A DNA stretch of 64,000 bases from Caulifigura coniformis. GTDB taxonomy: Bacteria; Planctomycetota; Planctomycetia; Planctomycetales; Planctomycetaceae. The stretch covers positions 2,128,154 to 2,192,153 of the forward strand of contig NZ_CP036271.1 in assembly GCF_007745175.1 (NCBI RefSeq), in the 5' to 3' direction. Both the position numbers and the translations under genes were made by a program. This document shows, one piece after another, positions 9,534 through 18,366 of this stretch. Each line of letters begins with the position of its first letter. Within the stretch, counting starts at the first letter, position 1. The notes beneath the pieces are model-generated. The model was not told the origin of the DNA, made no database searches, and saw only the letters and a program-made list of their open reading frames with translations.

Positions 9534-10535
9534 CTACAGGTCCGTCTCCGTCGACTCGGCTCCGACGGCTGGAACGCGGTCGTCGACGTCGTACGCCTGG
9601 CCAATCGCACGCAGGAACTTGATCGCGTACCACGTCGGGTCCAGCTCCCACCAGCGATGCCCGGCCCGGGCCAGCTTCGGATGGGCGTGGTGGTTGTTGT
9701 GCCAGCCTTCACCGTAGGAGAGGATCGCCACCCACCACAGGTTGCGCGATTCGTCGCGGGTCTGGTAGTTGCGGTAGCCCCACAGGTGCGTCGCCGAGTT
9801 CACGAACCACGTGCTGTGATAAGCCATGCACATCCGCACGCACAGGCCCCACAACAGCCACGGCATTCCGCCCGCGGCATACAGGGCGACGCCGGTGGCG
9901 ATCAGCCACAGGCCGTACGTCTTGTCGAAGAACTGCAGCAGCGGGTCCTTGGCGAGGTCCGGGCAGAACCGCCGGTCCATCATCGCCCGCATGTCCTTCG
10001 AGTGATTCACGAACAGCCACATCATGTGCGACCAGAACTCGCCTTCCATCGGCGAATGCGGGTCACCCGGCTGGTCCGACTTTGAGTGGTGAATCCGGTG
10101 CGTGCCGGCCCACATCAGGGGCGAGCCTTCGCCCGAAATCACCCCCGCCAGCAGGCAGAAGAACCGCGACGGATTCCGCAGCTTCAGAGAGCGGTGCGAC
10201 AGACAGCGGTGATAGCACAGGCAGATGCCGATGCTGCACGTCAACCAGTGCAGGAAGATCGTGATCCCCAGGGCCGACCACGAGAAGAAGAACGGGGCCG
10301 CCAGGGCACCGGCGTGCATCGCCGCCATCCAGACGACGACGATCCAGTCGACATTGGCCCACTTGAGTTGGTCCGGCTCGAAGCTGGCGAACACCGCGGC
10401 CTTTTCAGCAGCGGCGTTCTGCTCGACATCGGCCGCCACAACGATCTTCGACTCCCGGGCTTCGCGAACCGGCTCGGACGTGTGCTTCCGGCGGGAACGC
10501 CTGGGACGGGGAACTTTGGGCGCAGGCGCGTGCAT
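9534..10535 (-). CDS. Acyl-CoA/acyl-lipid fatty acid desaturase (delta-9 type)
   Basis: This membrane di-iron enzyme introduces a double bond in fatty acyl chains. The 333-residue protein has the three histidine boxes of the family: HRCLSH after the second helix, HRIHH (in THRIHHSKSDQPGDPHSP), and HNNHH near the C terminus. Hydrophobic pairs near residues 60-105 and 180-220 give the usual four helices. The first 50 residues are Arg/Lys/Pro-rich and cytoplasmic. ATG 10535 has GGAG nine bases upstream. The upstream 150 bases hold four 11-bp repeats and a TATAGT box, and the adjacent upstream gene is an OmpR-type regulator, so regulated expression for membrane fluidity is likely. Confidence 0.9.
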   Translation of the reverse strand: MHAPAPKVPRPRRSRRKHTSEPVREARESKIVVAADVEQNAAAEKAAVFASFEPDQLKWANVDWIVVVWMAAMHAGALAAPFFFSWSALGITIFLHWLTCSIGICLCYHRCLSHRSLKLRNPSRFFCLLAGVISGEGSPLMWAGTHRIHHSKSDQPGDPHSPMEGEFWSHMMWLFVNHSKDMRAMMDRRFCPDLAKDPLLQFFDKTYGLWLIATGVALYAAGGMPWLLWGLCVRMCMAYHSTWFVNSATHLWGYRNYQTRDESRNLWWVAILSYGEGWHNNHHAHPKLARAGHRWWELDPTWYAIKFLRAIGQAYDVDDRVPAVGAESTETDL

Positions 10536-10559
10536 CGAGGGTGACTCCAGAAATCCGGT

Positions 10560-10577
10560 CGGCTGATCAATCAGCCG
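10560..10577 (-). promoter_or_regulatory. Hairpin in the desaturase leader
   Basis: CGGCTGA (10560-10566) and TCAGCCG (10571-10577) form a 7-bp stem with a four-base loop, 25 bases upstream of the desaturase ATG and downstream of the predicted transcription start. It could be an mRNA leader structure or an operator. Confidence 0.4.
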
Positions 10578-10621
10578 GGGTTGCGCTCGGCCTGGCCATT
10601 TCCAGGCACCTTTGACGCGGC

Positions 10622-10685
10622 ACTATAAGCGGATTTCGGCGCGCCGATGTCAGCGTGCAATCAAACTTCTGTCAAAGTTTTGTCA
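10622..10685 (-). promoter_or_regulatory. Desaturase promoter with four 11-bp direct repeats (OmpR/PhoB-type binding array)
   Basis: On the minus strand four consecutive 11-base units start with TGA: TGACAAAACTT (10685-10675), TGACAGAAGTT (10674-10664), TGATTGCACGC (10663-10653), TGACATCGGCG (10652-10642). A -10-like TATAGT (10627-10622) follows 14 bases later, and there is no good -35 at the normal distance. Direct repeats at 11-bp period replacing the -35 are the hallmark of promoters activated by OmpR/PhoB-family regulators. The adjacent gene encodes such a regulator. The repeats resemble the reverse complement of Pho-box half sites (TGTCA). Confidence 0.6.
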
Positions 10686-10701
10686 CACGCGTAAAGCACA
10701 A

Positions 10702-11439
10702 CTATTCCTGCACTTGCGACAAGCCAGGATTGGCATCAAATCGGTATCCCGTCCCCCGGATCGACACCAGGTACGTCGGATTCGCCGGGTCCTGCTCGAT
10801 CACCTTCCGCAGCCGCATCACGAAATTGTCGATCGAGCGGGTCGCCAGGTCGGCCTTCTCGGCCCAGACGTCCTTCAGCAGCCGCGACCGCGAAAGCACT
10901 GTCCCCTCATGCTGGATGAGGTAGCGGAGCAGCTGCATTTCCATGGTCGTCAGCGTGTGGACGGTCTCGCCGTTCCGCACCTCGAACCGGGCGAAATCGA
11001 CCGTCACATTCCCGAACCGGAACAGATCGCCCGCTTCCATCCGCTTCAGGGCCAGCCCCATCCGGGCCGAGCGGTCGAGCAGGTTCCGGACGCGGGACAG
11101 GAGTTCGGGAAGGGCGAACGGCTTGGTGAGGTACTGGTCGGTCCCGCAGTCGAACGCCTGGGAGCGGTCCTCACTGAGAGTCCGGGCACTCAAAACGAGA
11201 ATCGGGACGCGGCCATCGACGGTGCGGATCTCGCGGCAGATCTCGTAGCCACTCATGCCGGGAAGCATGAGGTCGAGCAGGATCAGGTCGACCTCGCCGG
11301 GATGCTCCTGAAAGTACGCCAGCGCGGCCGGCCCATCCCCGAACACTGCCGGCACGTAGCCCTCCTGTTCGAGATTAAAGGCCAGCCCCCTGGCGAGAGC
11401 TTCCTCGTCTTCAACCACCATGATCCGCGGTGCGCCCAT
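10702..11439 (-). CDS. OmpR/PhoB-family response regulator
   Basis: The 245-residue protein has an N-terminal receiver domain (acidic DE at 11-12, phospho-acceptor Asp56 in LILLDLMLPGMSGYEI, Lys in LTKPFALPELL) and a C-terminal winged helix (about 140-240, with TTMEMQLLRYLIQHEGTVLSRSRLL and VDNFVMRLRKVIE-like text SIDNFVMRLRKVIEQDP). No sensor kinase lies next to it, so it is an orphan in this window. It is transcribed toward the desaturase, whose promoter has direct repeats suited to this family. ATG 11439 is the only sensible start. The signal sensed is unknown. Confidence 0.93.
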   Translation of the reverse strand: MGAPRIMVVEDEEALARGLAFNLEQEGYVPAVFGDGPAALAYFQEHPGEVDLILLDLMLPGMSGYEICREIRTVDGRVPILVLSARTLSEDRSQAFDCGTDQYLTKPFALPELLSRVRNLLDRSARMGLALKRMEAGDLFRFGNVTVDFARFEVRNGETVHTLTTMEMQLLRYLIQHEGTVLSRSRLLKDVWAEKADLATRSIDNFVMRLRKVIEQDPANPTYLVSIRGTGYRFDANPGLSQVQE

Positions 11440-11590
11440 GCTGCCATTCTAGAAAGAGGCCGATCGGTTCCAAAACGCTTGTCGAAGTGCCACCAGACTG
11501 CCGTGCCACAGCCGTGCCGGCCGTGTACCAACGCCAGCGCCTCCACCTCGCTTGTCTTGCCTCTCGACCCCAAGCTCCCACTCGTCCCCA

Positions 11591-12079
11591 TCAAGCAACG
11601 CGGGTCGTCACCTGCGGTTCCACCTTGACCCCCAGAAATCCCTCCCACTCCCGCACGGTCGAGTCGCTGCGAATCGGAATCCAGTCCACGGTCCCCAGCG
11701 CGACCACCCGGCGGGCTTCCGGCCTGCGGCTCCGCGTTGTCAGGACAAGAATTCGACGCCGCTCCCACAACCCGGCCACCTGCAGGATCAGGGCATGCCG
11801 GGGAACGGATTCGCGTTGCCCCTGGCTGTCGATCAGGTCGACGCCGGTCACGGTCTGCTCAATGGCTGAATACCGCGTCCTGGCAGTCGGATCGCTGGCG
11901 AGCCGCCACACCAGCCACGCAACGCCCGCAAAAATCAGAACCACCACGCCCAGCAGGGGAAATTCGGCCCCGAAGCCCACGTCCATGGACGGCCAGAACG
12001 ACGGTCCTTCCCGGTGCTTCTCGAGCACGTCGGCCAGCGTTCCATCGAGCTCTCTACGAATCGGACTGCCTGCATCCAT
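11591..12079 (-). CDS. Hypothetical membrane protein with a photosystem-assembly/PH-like C-terminal part
   Basis: From ATG 12079 the product has 162 residues: a short N terminus, one transmembrane helix (EFPLLGVVVLIFAGVAWLVWRL, about residues 38-59), and a soluble domain containing short strands (RRILVLTTRSRRPEARRVVALG). A TTG 30 bases upstream could extend it, but the ATG is preferred. I do not recognise the family; the name above for the C-terminal part reflects only its strand-rich look and is not a homology claim. It lies 151 bases upstream of the response regulator on the same strand and is divergent from spoVR-like. Confidence 0.55.
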   Translation of the reverse strand: MDAGSPIRRELDGTLADVLEKHREGPSFWPSMDVGFGAEFPLLGVVVLIFAGVAWLVWRLASDPTARTRYSAIEQTVTGVDLIDSQGQRESVPRHALILQVAGLWERRRILVLTTRSRRPEARRVVALGTVDWIPIRSDSTVREWEGFLGVKVEPQVTTRVA

Positions 12080-12291
12080 CGGAGACCAACTTTCCAGTTG
12101 GAAACTCAACGCCCAAAGACGGCCGGGGGATCATCCGAAAGACGACGGAAATCGCGTCGACTGACCGGATTCGGAGATCCTGACCGCAGTTGATCTACAC
12201 CGCCCGGCGCCCTCGCTCCTAGAATTCCCCGACGTCCTTCGCGCGGGCGTCAGGGATCAGGGATTCGACACCAGCTACGAGCCGTGCGTCC

Positions 12292-13833
12292 ATGCCACTT
12301 TCTGTTCAGCGTCCGCTCCCGCCGGAAATCAAAGACGCCCAGGACCGTCTGGCGGAGATCGCGAAAAGCTATGGCCTCGACTTCCCCGAGACCATCTTCG
12401 AAATGCTGGACTACGAAGAGATCAGCATGTTCGCCGCCTTCGGCGGCTTCCCCGTCCGCTATCCGCACTGGAGGTTCGGCGCCGAGTACGACGAACTGAC
12501 CAAGAGCTACTCGTATGGCCTCTCGAAGATCTACGAGATGGTCATCAACACCGACCCCTGCTACGCCTACCTGCTCGACGTCAACGCCTTCGCCGACCAG
12601 AAGCTGGTGATCGCCCACGTCTACGGGCATGGCGACTTCTTCAAGAACAACGCCTGGTTCGCGCAGACCAACCGCAAGATGCTCGACCAGATGGCGAACC
12701 ACGCCTCGCGCATCAACCGCTACATCGATCGCTACGGCTACGAACCGGTCGAGCAGTTCATCGACGCCTGCCTGTCGCTGGAGGACCTGATCGATCCGCA
12801 TTCCCCCTTCATCCGCCGCACTCCCGACCCGAAGAAGATCGCCGAGGAGGAAGAGCAGCGGAAACGGGAGCGAGAGCAGGAAGACCGCGGCCTGCCCGAG
12901 GCCCGCGGCAAGTTCGCCGCCAAAGAGTACATGGACGCCTTCATCAACCCGCGCGACGTGCTCCAGCGCGAAATGGAGGAACAGCGGCGGGCGGAAGAGC
13001 ACAAGGCCGCCTCCCGCTCCTTCCCGGACGAACCCGCCCGCGACATTCTCCTGTTCCTCCTCCAGCACGCCCCGCTCCCCGACTGGCAGCACGACATCCT
13101 CGGCATCATCCGCGACGAGGCCTACTACTTCGCCCCCCAGGGGATGACGAAGATCATGAACGAAGGCTGGGCCAGCTACTGGCACTCCAAGATCATGACG
13201 ACCCACGGCCTCACCGACGCCGAAGTCATCGACTATGCCGACCACCACTCCGGCACGATGGCGATGTCGCCCCAGCGCCTGAACCCCTACAAGATCGGGA
13301 TCGAGCTGTTCAAGGACATTGAGGAACGCTGGAACCGCGGACAGTTCGGTCACGAGTGGGAACACTGCGACGACTGGGAGACCCGGCAGAAGTGGGACAG
13401 GAAACTCGGGCTGGGACGCGAAAAGATCTTTGAGGTCCGCCGGATCCACAACGACGTCACCTTCATCGACACCTATCTCACCGAGGACTTCTGCCGGAAG
13501 CACAAGCTGTTTTCGTTCGCCTACAACGAGAACAGCGGCGACTACGAAATCGCCTCGCGCGAGTTCCAGGACATCAAGAAACAGCTTCTGACGAATCTGA
13601 CCAATCACGGCCGCCCTTTCATTTATGTGAAGGACGGCAACTACAAGAACCGTGGCGAGCTCTACCTGGCCCACGACTACGCCGGCGTCGAGCTCAAGCA
13701 GGACTACGCCCGCGACACGCTCGTCAACGTCCAGAAGATCTGGGGCCGCCCCGCCCATATCGAAACCGTGATCGACGACAAGTCGGCAATCCTCATCTAC
13801 GACGGCAAGAGTCACGAAATCCGGGCGGCGTAG
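12292..13833 (+). CDS. SpoVR family protein
   Basis: The 513-residue protein matches the SpoVR/YcgB family in length and motifs: FPETIFEMLDYEEISMFAAFGGFPVRYPHWRFG at the N terminus, ADQKLVIAHVYGHGDFFKNN, MNEGWASYWHSKIM and YADHHSGTM in the centre. The role is unclear; in Bacillus it affects spore cortex formation. In many bacteria it travels with a PrkA-type kinase and a DUF444 gene, but neither is next to it here. A charged coiled segment (IAEEEEQRKREREQEDRGLPE) lies near residues 183-205. ATG 12292 fits the usual family start. Confidence 0.93.
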   Translation: MPLSVQRPLPPEIKDAQDRLAEIAKSYGLDFPETIFEMLDYEEISMFAAFGGFPVRYPHWRFGAEYDELTKSYSYGLSKIYEMVINTDPCYAYLLDVNAFADQKLVIAHVYGHGDFFKNNAWFAQTNRKMLDQMANHASRINRYIDRYGYEPVEQFIDACLSLEDLIDPHSPFIRRTPDPKKIAEEEEQRKREREQEDRGLPEARGKFAAKEYMDAFINPRDVLQREMEEQRRAEEHKAASRSFPDEPARDILLFLLQHAPLPDWQHDILGIIRDEAYYFAPQGMTKIMNEGWASYWHSKIMTTHGLTDAEVIDYADHHSGTMAMSPQRLNPYKIGIELFKDIEERWNRGQFGHEWEHCDDWETRQKWDRKLGLGREKIFEVRRIHNDVTFIDTYLTEDFCRKHKLFSFAYNENSGDYEIASREFQDIKKQLLTNLTNHGRPFIYVKDGNYKNRGELYLAHDYAGVELKQDYARDTLVNVQKIWGRPAHIETVIDDKSAILIYDGKSHEIRAA

Positions 13834-14222
13834 AAGGTGAGCAGAAGAGAAGGAAGGGCGTCGGTCAGGGGCATCGCCTGTTTCCCGATGGGGAGGAGAC
13901 TGCATTTCAAGCAGCCCGGCCGGTCGATCGTCGAGGAGGCCGAATCGTGAGGCCCCACCTGCATTGAAGAGACCCCTCCCTCAGAAATGGACCAGCCGGG
14001 CTGCTTTGCGCGGCGGCGCCCCTCTCCGAATTGCAACTCCCGATGCCGCGTCGCAGTCGATCCACATCGGCCCGCAATCTGCACATTGAACCGCTCTTGT
14101 TCAAAACTGCCGGTTCGGCTTAGAAAACCGCCCCTCAAACTCAGCTTTCTCTGCGGTCGGGGCTTGCCGGAAAGGATTTCCGCGCCGCCACAGCCCGCGA
14201 TTTCGTCGAGTCGACGCCAAGG
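13834..14222. other. Intergenic region with a long-range inverted repeat
   Basis: These 389 bases follow spoVR-like. Arms 13911-13925 and 13990-14004 (GCAGCCCGGCCGGTC against GACCAGCCGGGCTGC, one mismatch) could pair across a 64-base loop. No U-tract follows. No ORF is convincing. Confidence 0.5.
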
Positions 14223-15965
14223 ATGGTTCGCATGTCTCTCCGGCGCGCTGCCCGAGTTCTTGCCTGCATGGCATTCGCTTCGTTCGCCGTCTCCGCGCCG
14301 ACTCGCGCCGACGACGCGATCACCGTCGACCACGCCCCCGAGCCGCTTGTCACCAAGGTCTACCAGGTTGCCGATCTGGTCGTCCCCCTGGCGTCCGAAT
14401 CGGGTGCGAAGAAGAGCTCCGACTTCGAGTGGCTGATCGACCTGATCGAGCTGCGCACCGGAGCCGACTGCTGGCCCCAGGGAGGCGGGCAGGGAGCGCT
14501 GACTGTGCATGAGTCGACCCTGTCGCTGGTCGTGCGGCAGTCTCACGCCATGCATGAACGCATCGCAGATCTGCTCAGTGAAGTTCGCGGCACGGGCGAT
14601 CTCGCGCTCAGCGTCGAAATCCAGCTGATCCAGGGAGATCTCGACGCCTGCGGAGACGGCAAGATTCATCGAACGGCGCAGGGACTTGTCGACGCAGCTG
14701 GCAAACAACGTCTCCTGATGACCCTGCAAAGCCAGAAGGAGAGCGCGATCACCGCAGCCCCGAAGATCACATTCTTCAACGGGACGACCGCTTCGATCGA
14801 GACGACCGAAGAGGGATGCTCCCGGACGTTCAACGTCCGGGGTGTGATCTCCAAAGACAATCGCTATTCGCGTCTGTGGATCGACGCGAAGATCAACGGC
14901 GAGACCTCGAAAGCTGAAGTCCTGATCCCGGAAGGCCACACCGCCGTCCGCAAGCTCCCCGGCGAAAACTCCTGGCTCCTGCTGACGTCGCATGTCATCA
15001 ACGCCGAAGAGCCGCAGGTGATCGCCCCGTTGAAGCAGATGCTCCCGCCGTCTGGAGATCAGAAGCGCTATCTCGTCCCCGTCGACGAGACTCCCGAACC
15101 CGCCGAACTCACCAGCGTGCCCCAGTTCAAGGCCCAGGCCGAAGCCTTCGGCCTCTCCGTGGCCAGCCGGCCGACCGAGCATCCGGCCGCCACTTCCGAG
15201 CCGTCCCCCGCGCTCGTGAACGCCGTGGAACAGGTCGAGTACCAGGTTGCCCACGCGGAACCTGCGCCGATGACAGAAGCCCTCCCGGAAGCCCCGGCGC
15301 AAGCGACTGTGCAACTCGAAGAACTGCCCGCGCCCCCGGAACTCGACAATCCACGTGAAGCGAACTCCGCCAGGGGATTCGCCAACGTCTTCACGATCGA
15401 GCCCGAAGCCTCCGAGGAGCCGGCCCGGCTCAATCTCTGCCTCGACGATGCGGACTGCCAGTCACCCCAGAGGCTGTCGCTCCAGGTCTTCGACAACGGT
15501 TTCGTCGCGGTCCCCCAGTTTCCGATTCCGCTCAACGCAATCCCCGCCCCGAGTCCCGCCGGTCAACGCACCGCGTCCAACCGATCCCTGCCCCATGTCG
15601 ACTTCTTTGCAGTCGAGGGGAACGGCGTTGGCACCGTCCCACGCTGGCACGGCCCAGACGGCGTCCTGATCTTCACGAATGAACGGCCCCGTCGTGGTGT
15701 GGTGCAGGCCTCGGCTGCGAAAGCCCCCGCTGCGAGCCTGGAATCGAACCTCAAGACGGCCGCCAGCCAGCTCGAGGAACTCGGCCTGAATTCGGAGGCG
15801 AGAATGATCCGGTCGCTGCAGCACTCGCTGGAAATGAAGGCCCGTGAACGGTGCCGGCAGATCGACCTCGAGATCGCCCGGCTGCAGGCGGCCCGTGCGC
15901 GCCTCGAACAAATGGCCGGCCCGTCACGGAAAGTCAGCCCGGCAAACGCCACGGAAGTCCGCTGA
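14223..15965 (+). CDS. Secreted planctomycete secretin-N-like protein with a long low-complexity C-terminal half
   Basis: The 580-residue protein has a signal peptide (RRAARVLACMAFASFAVSAPTRADD). Residues 40-260 resemble the N-terminal portion of planctomycete secretin-like proteins: KVYQVADLVVPL, a domain ending in LVVRQSHAMHERIADLLSE, and AITAAPKITFFNGTTASIE. The pore-forming secretin core is not visible. The rest is Pro/Ala/Glu-rich, with a C-terminal helical segment (about 510-560, LEMKARERCRQIDLEIARLQAARARLEQ) predicted to be coiled coil. The function is unknown; a cell-envelope structural role is inferred. The last 42 bases overlap the convergent GNAT gene. Confidence 0.65.
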   Translation: MVRMSLRRAARVLACMAFASFAVSAPTRADDAITVDHAPEPLVTKVYQVADLVVPLASESGAKKSSDFEWLIDLIELRTGADCWPQGGGQGALTVHESTLSLVVRQSHAMHERIADLLSEVRGTGDLALSVEIQLIQGDLDACGDGKIHRTAQGLVDAAGKQRLLMTLQSQKESAITAAPKITFFNGTTASIETTEEGCSRTFNVRGVISKDNRYSRLWIDAKINGETSKAEVLIPEGHTAVRKLPGENSWLLLTSHVINAEEPQVIAPLKQMLPPSGDQKRYLVPVDETPEPAELTSVPQFKAQAEAFGLSVASRPTEHPAATSEPSPALVNAVEQVEYQVAHAEPAPMTEALPEAPAQATVQLEELPAPPELDNPREANSARGFANVFTIEPEASEEPARLNLCLDDADCQSPQRLSLQVFDNGFVAVPQFPIPLNAIPAPSPAGQRTASNRSLPHVDFFAVEGNGVGTVPRWHGPDGVLIFTNERPRRGVVQASAAKAPAASLESNLKTAASQLEELGLNSEARMIRSLQHSLEMKARERCRQIDLEIARLQAARARLEQMAGPSRKVSPANATEVR

Positions 15966-16475
15966 GATTTCGGAACCCCGAAGACATTCCCAACGCCAGA
16001 CGGGACCATCATCGGGATCGACGACTTCTCCCGTCCGTTGAAACCCGCATTTCGTAAGCACCCGTGCGGAAGCATTCGGCGTGGGGAGCGTGTGAGCGAT
16101 GACCAGCCGGACTTCCGGCTGCTGGTGTGCCAGTTCCACGAGCGCGCGGGCCATCCGGGTTGCATATCCGCGGTTTTCCAGCTCGGGGGCCGTGCAGTAG
16201 GCGATTTCGACGCTCCCCTGGGTGTCCGGCCGCGCCTTGAATCCCCCCATTCCCACTGCCTGGCCGAGTTGGCAATCCACGCCGAAATAGCCGCGGGACC
16301 AGGGAGTGATGCCATCGAGAAACGCCAGGTACTCCTCGCTGATGTGCTCCGCAAAAACCAACATCCCCTCGGCGAGGCTGACCCCTGTCTCGCGTTGAAA
16401 CGCCTCGCAGCCCTCGCTGAAGGCCCGGAAGCCAGCGGCGGCCTGCGGAAGCAGCTCGAATCGATTCTGGCTCAT
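15924..16475 (-). CDS. GNAT family N-acetyltransferase
   Basis: The 183-residue product shows the acetyl-CoA-binding pattern ENRGYATRMARALVELA (motif A) and the motif B region NASARVLTKCGFQRTGEV. Both are typical of the RimJ/RimL-like GNAT group, which acetylates proteins or small amines. ATG 16475 starts a sequence like other family members (MSQNRFELLP); the longer ORF extends 24 residues upstream without support. The 3' end overlaps the convergent secretin-like gene by 42 bases. The substrate is unknown. Confidence 0.85.
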   Translation of the reverse strand: MSQNRFELLPQAAAGFRAFSEGCEAFQRETGVSLAEGMLVFAEHISEEYLAFLDGITPWSRGYFGVDCQLGQAVGMGGFKARPDTQGSVEIAYCTAPELENRGYATRMARALVELAHQQPEVRLVIAHTLPTPNASARVLTKCGFQRTGEVVDPDDGPVWRWECLRGSEISADFRGVCRADFP

Positions 16476-16627
16476 AAAATCAGCGACACAGGCCCCTCGT
16501 CGGAGTTCGGGCGGTCTCGCGTCTTGAACCCCCGCCCCGGGCGTCATACGATCCCGGTCGCGATTCTGCCAGAAGCCCGATCCCTCGCGAGGCCGGGCTT
16601 CTTCATGCCGCCCGTGTCCGAACTGTT

Positions 16628-17848
16628 ATGCCGCTTTCACTTTCCGACGCCTCCCCCGTCTCTGAAGCCGACCAGGAATACCACTGGACGCTGAACTTCG
16701 GGCCGCAGCACCCTGCCACGCACACCACGCTGCGCCTGATCCTCACGCTCGACGGCGAGAAGGTGATCAACGCGGTCCCGCATATCGGTTACCTGCACAG
16801 CGGGTTCGAGAAGCTCGGCGAGCACCTCGATTACAACCAGTACGTCACCATCGTCGACCGGATGAACTACATCTCGCCGATGGCGAATGAGCTCAGCTGG
16901 CATCACACCGTCGAGAAACTGCTCGGCATCGAGCTCACGCCCCGCTGCACCTACCTCCGCACCATCTGTGCGGAGATCATGCGGATTCAGGACCACCTGT
17001 TGAACGTCGGAACAACGGCCCTGGATCTCGGAGCCTTCACGGCGTTCCTGTACGCGTTTACGCAGCGGGAAAAGATCTACGACATCGTCGAGTATGCCTC
17101 CGGACAGCGATTCCACACGAGCTACACGCGCGTCGGCGGAATGCTGTACGACGTCAACAATGACTGGGTCCAGAAGGTCCGCGACTTTGTGAAGGGGTTC
17201 CGCCCCGCCCACGAAGAGATCAACGGCCTGTTGACGCGTAACAAGATCTTCATCGACCGCACCAAGGGGATTGGTGTGCTGTCGAAGGCGGATGCGATCA
17301 ACTTCAGCGCAACAGGCCCCGTGGCCCGGGCCAGCGGCGTCGTTCGCGACCTGCGCAAGGACGAACCTTATCTCGCTTACAATGACTTCGATTTCAAAGT
17401 CGTCTGCTCTCAGGGCGGGGACTGCTATGCCCGCTACCTCGTCCGCATGCAGGAGATGATCGAGAGCATCAAGATCATCGAACAGGCGCTTGAGAACATT
17501 CCGGCCGGGCCGCTCAACGTCTCGGTCGACAGCGATGTTGTGCTGCCGGCTAAGCCGGCCGTGTATCGGAGCATCGAAGGGCTGATCCAGCACTTCGAAG
17601 TGATCATGCCGAATCGCGGGTACCCGGTCCCGATGGACGAAGTTTACGGCTCGACGGAAACGGCGAACGGCGAACTGGGCTTCTACCTCGTCGGCGACGG
17701 CAGCATCCGGGCCTACCGGGCCCGCACACGTCCGCCCAGCTTTATCCACTTCGGGATGTTCCCGAGCATGGTTGTCGGCCACCAGCTGAGCGACGTCGTC
17801 GCCATCCTGGGATCGATCAACATCATCGCGGCCGAACTCGATCGGTAA
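16628..17848 (+). CDS. nuoD: NADH-quinone oxidoreductase subunit D (49-kDa subunit)
   Basis: NuoD forms part of the peripheral arm of complex I near the quinone site. The 406-residue protein has the family motifs NFGPQHPATHTTLRLIL, HIGYLHSGFEKLGEH and DRMNYISPM; the C terminus holds DVVAILGSINIIAAELDR. The N-terminal Pro-rich extension of about 20 residues is slightly longer than usual. No other nuo gene lies on either side, so it is outside a full nuo operon here. A hairpin follows the stop. Confidence 0.95.
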   Translation: MPLSLSDASPVSEADQEYHWTLNFGPQHPATHTTLRLILTLDGEKVINAVPHIGYLHSGFEKLGEHLDYNQYVTIVDRMNYISPMANELSWHHTVEKLLGIELTPRCTYLRTICAEIMRIQDHLLNVGTTALDLGAFTAFLYAFTQREKIYDIVEYASGQRFHTSYTRVGGMLYDVNNDWVQKVRDFVKGFRPAHEEINGLLTRNKIFIDRTKGIGVLSKADAINFSATGPVARASGVVRDLRKDEPYLAYNDFDFKVVCSQGGDCYARYLVRMQEMIESIKIIEQALENIPAGPLNVSVDSDVVLPAKPAVYRSIEGLIQHFEVIMPNRGYPVPMDEVYGSTETANGELGFYLVGDGSIRAYRARTRPPSFIHFGMFPSMVVGHQLSDVVAILGSINIIAAELDR

Positions 17849-17851
17849 CAC

Positions 17852-17870
17852 GGCGAACCTGCGGTTCGCC
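17852..17870 (+). terminator. Terminator-like hairpin after nuoD
   Basis: GGCGAACC (17852-17859) and GGTTCGCC (17863-17870) form an 8-bp perfect stem with a three-base loop, starting four bases after the nuoD stop. No T-run follows. Confidence 0.55.
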
Positions 17871-18172
17871 TAGGGGCCATTCCGGGGCGAATGCCTCCGG
17901 GTCGCCTCCGCGGCAACGCATTCAATGCGCCTCCACCGGTCGATTGGACGCGGTCAAACCATCCGGCAACGCCGTGACCCGGCATTCGGGAGTGAGCCTT
18001 TCCGGGCCTCCCGCGAATGGATGCGAACGCTCCGCCGATTGAGGGCCCTCCTATCACACGCAGGGCCGACTCTCCGCGTCCGCTCGAACGCACAGTGACC
18101 CGCCACTCTTGAAAGGGCGATGCGTCTGGTGAACCACGGCCGGGGGAGAGATTTCCCATGTCGATGGCCTCT

Positions 18173-18201
18173 CTGACGCGAGCTCTCCGGGCTCGCGTCA
18201 G
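18173..18201. repeat. Perfect 11-bp inverted repeat
   Basis: CTGACGCGAGC (18173-18183) pairs with GCTCGCGTCAG (18191-18201) around a seven-base loop. It lies in intergenic DNA, 166 bases upstream of the DUF1559 promoter. It may be a terminator without a U-tract or a protein-binding site. Confidence 0.5.
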
Positions 18202-18366
18202 CCACGGCAACGGCGCCAACAACGGCCCCTGGGCGCCAGCACCGCGGATTCTCGGAATCCCAGTCTCGGGCAGGCCTCATCCTCTCCCAACGAACCCTCG
18301 CGCGCGGCCGACCGCAGCATGCATCCGGCTTTTTCAGATTTTCTTTCACTTCCCCTCGACACATTG

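Noticed and set aside
10642-10685. Calling the desaturase repeats a true Pho box
   Set aside because: The half sites resemble Pho boxes, but orientation and the regulator's identity are not proven. I describe them only as OmpR/PhoB-type repeats.
12250-13905. 551-codon open frame antisense to the SpoVR gene
   Set aside because: Antisense shadow of a conserved gene; Val/Asp/Glu-rich composition typical of such shadows.
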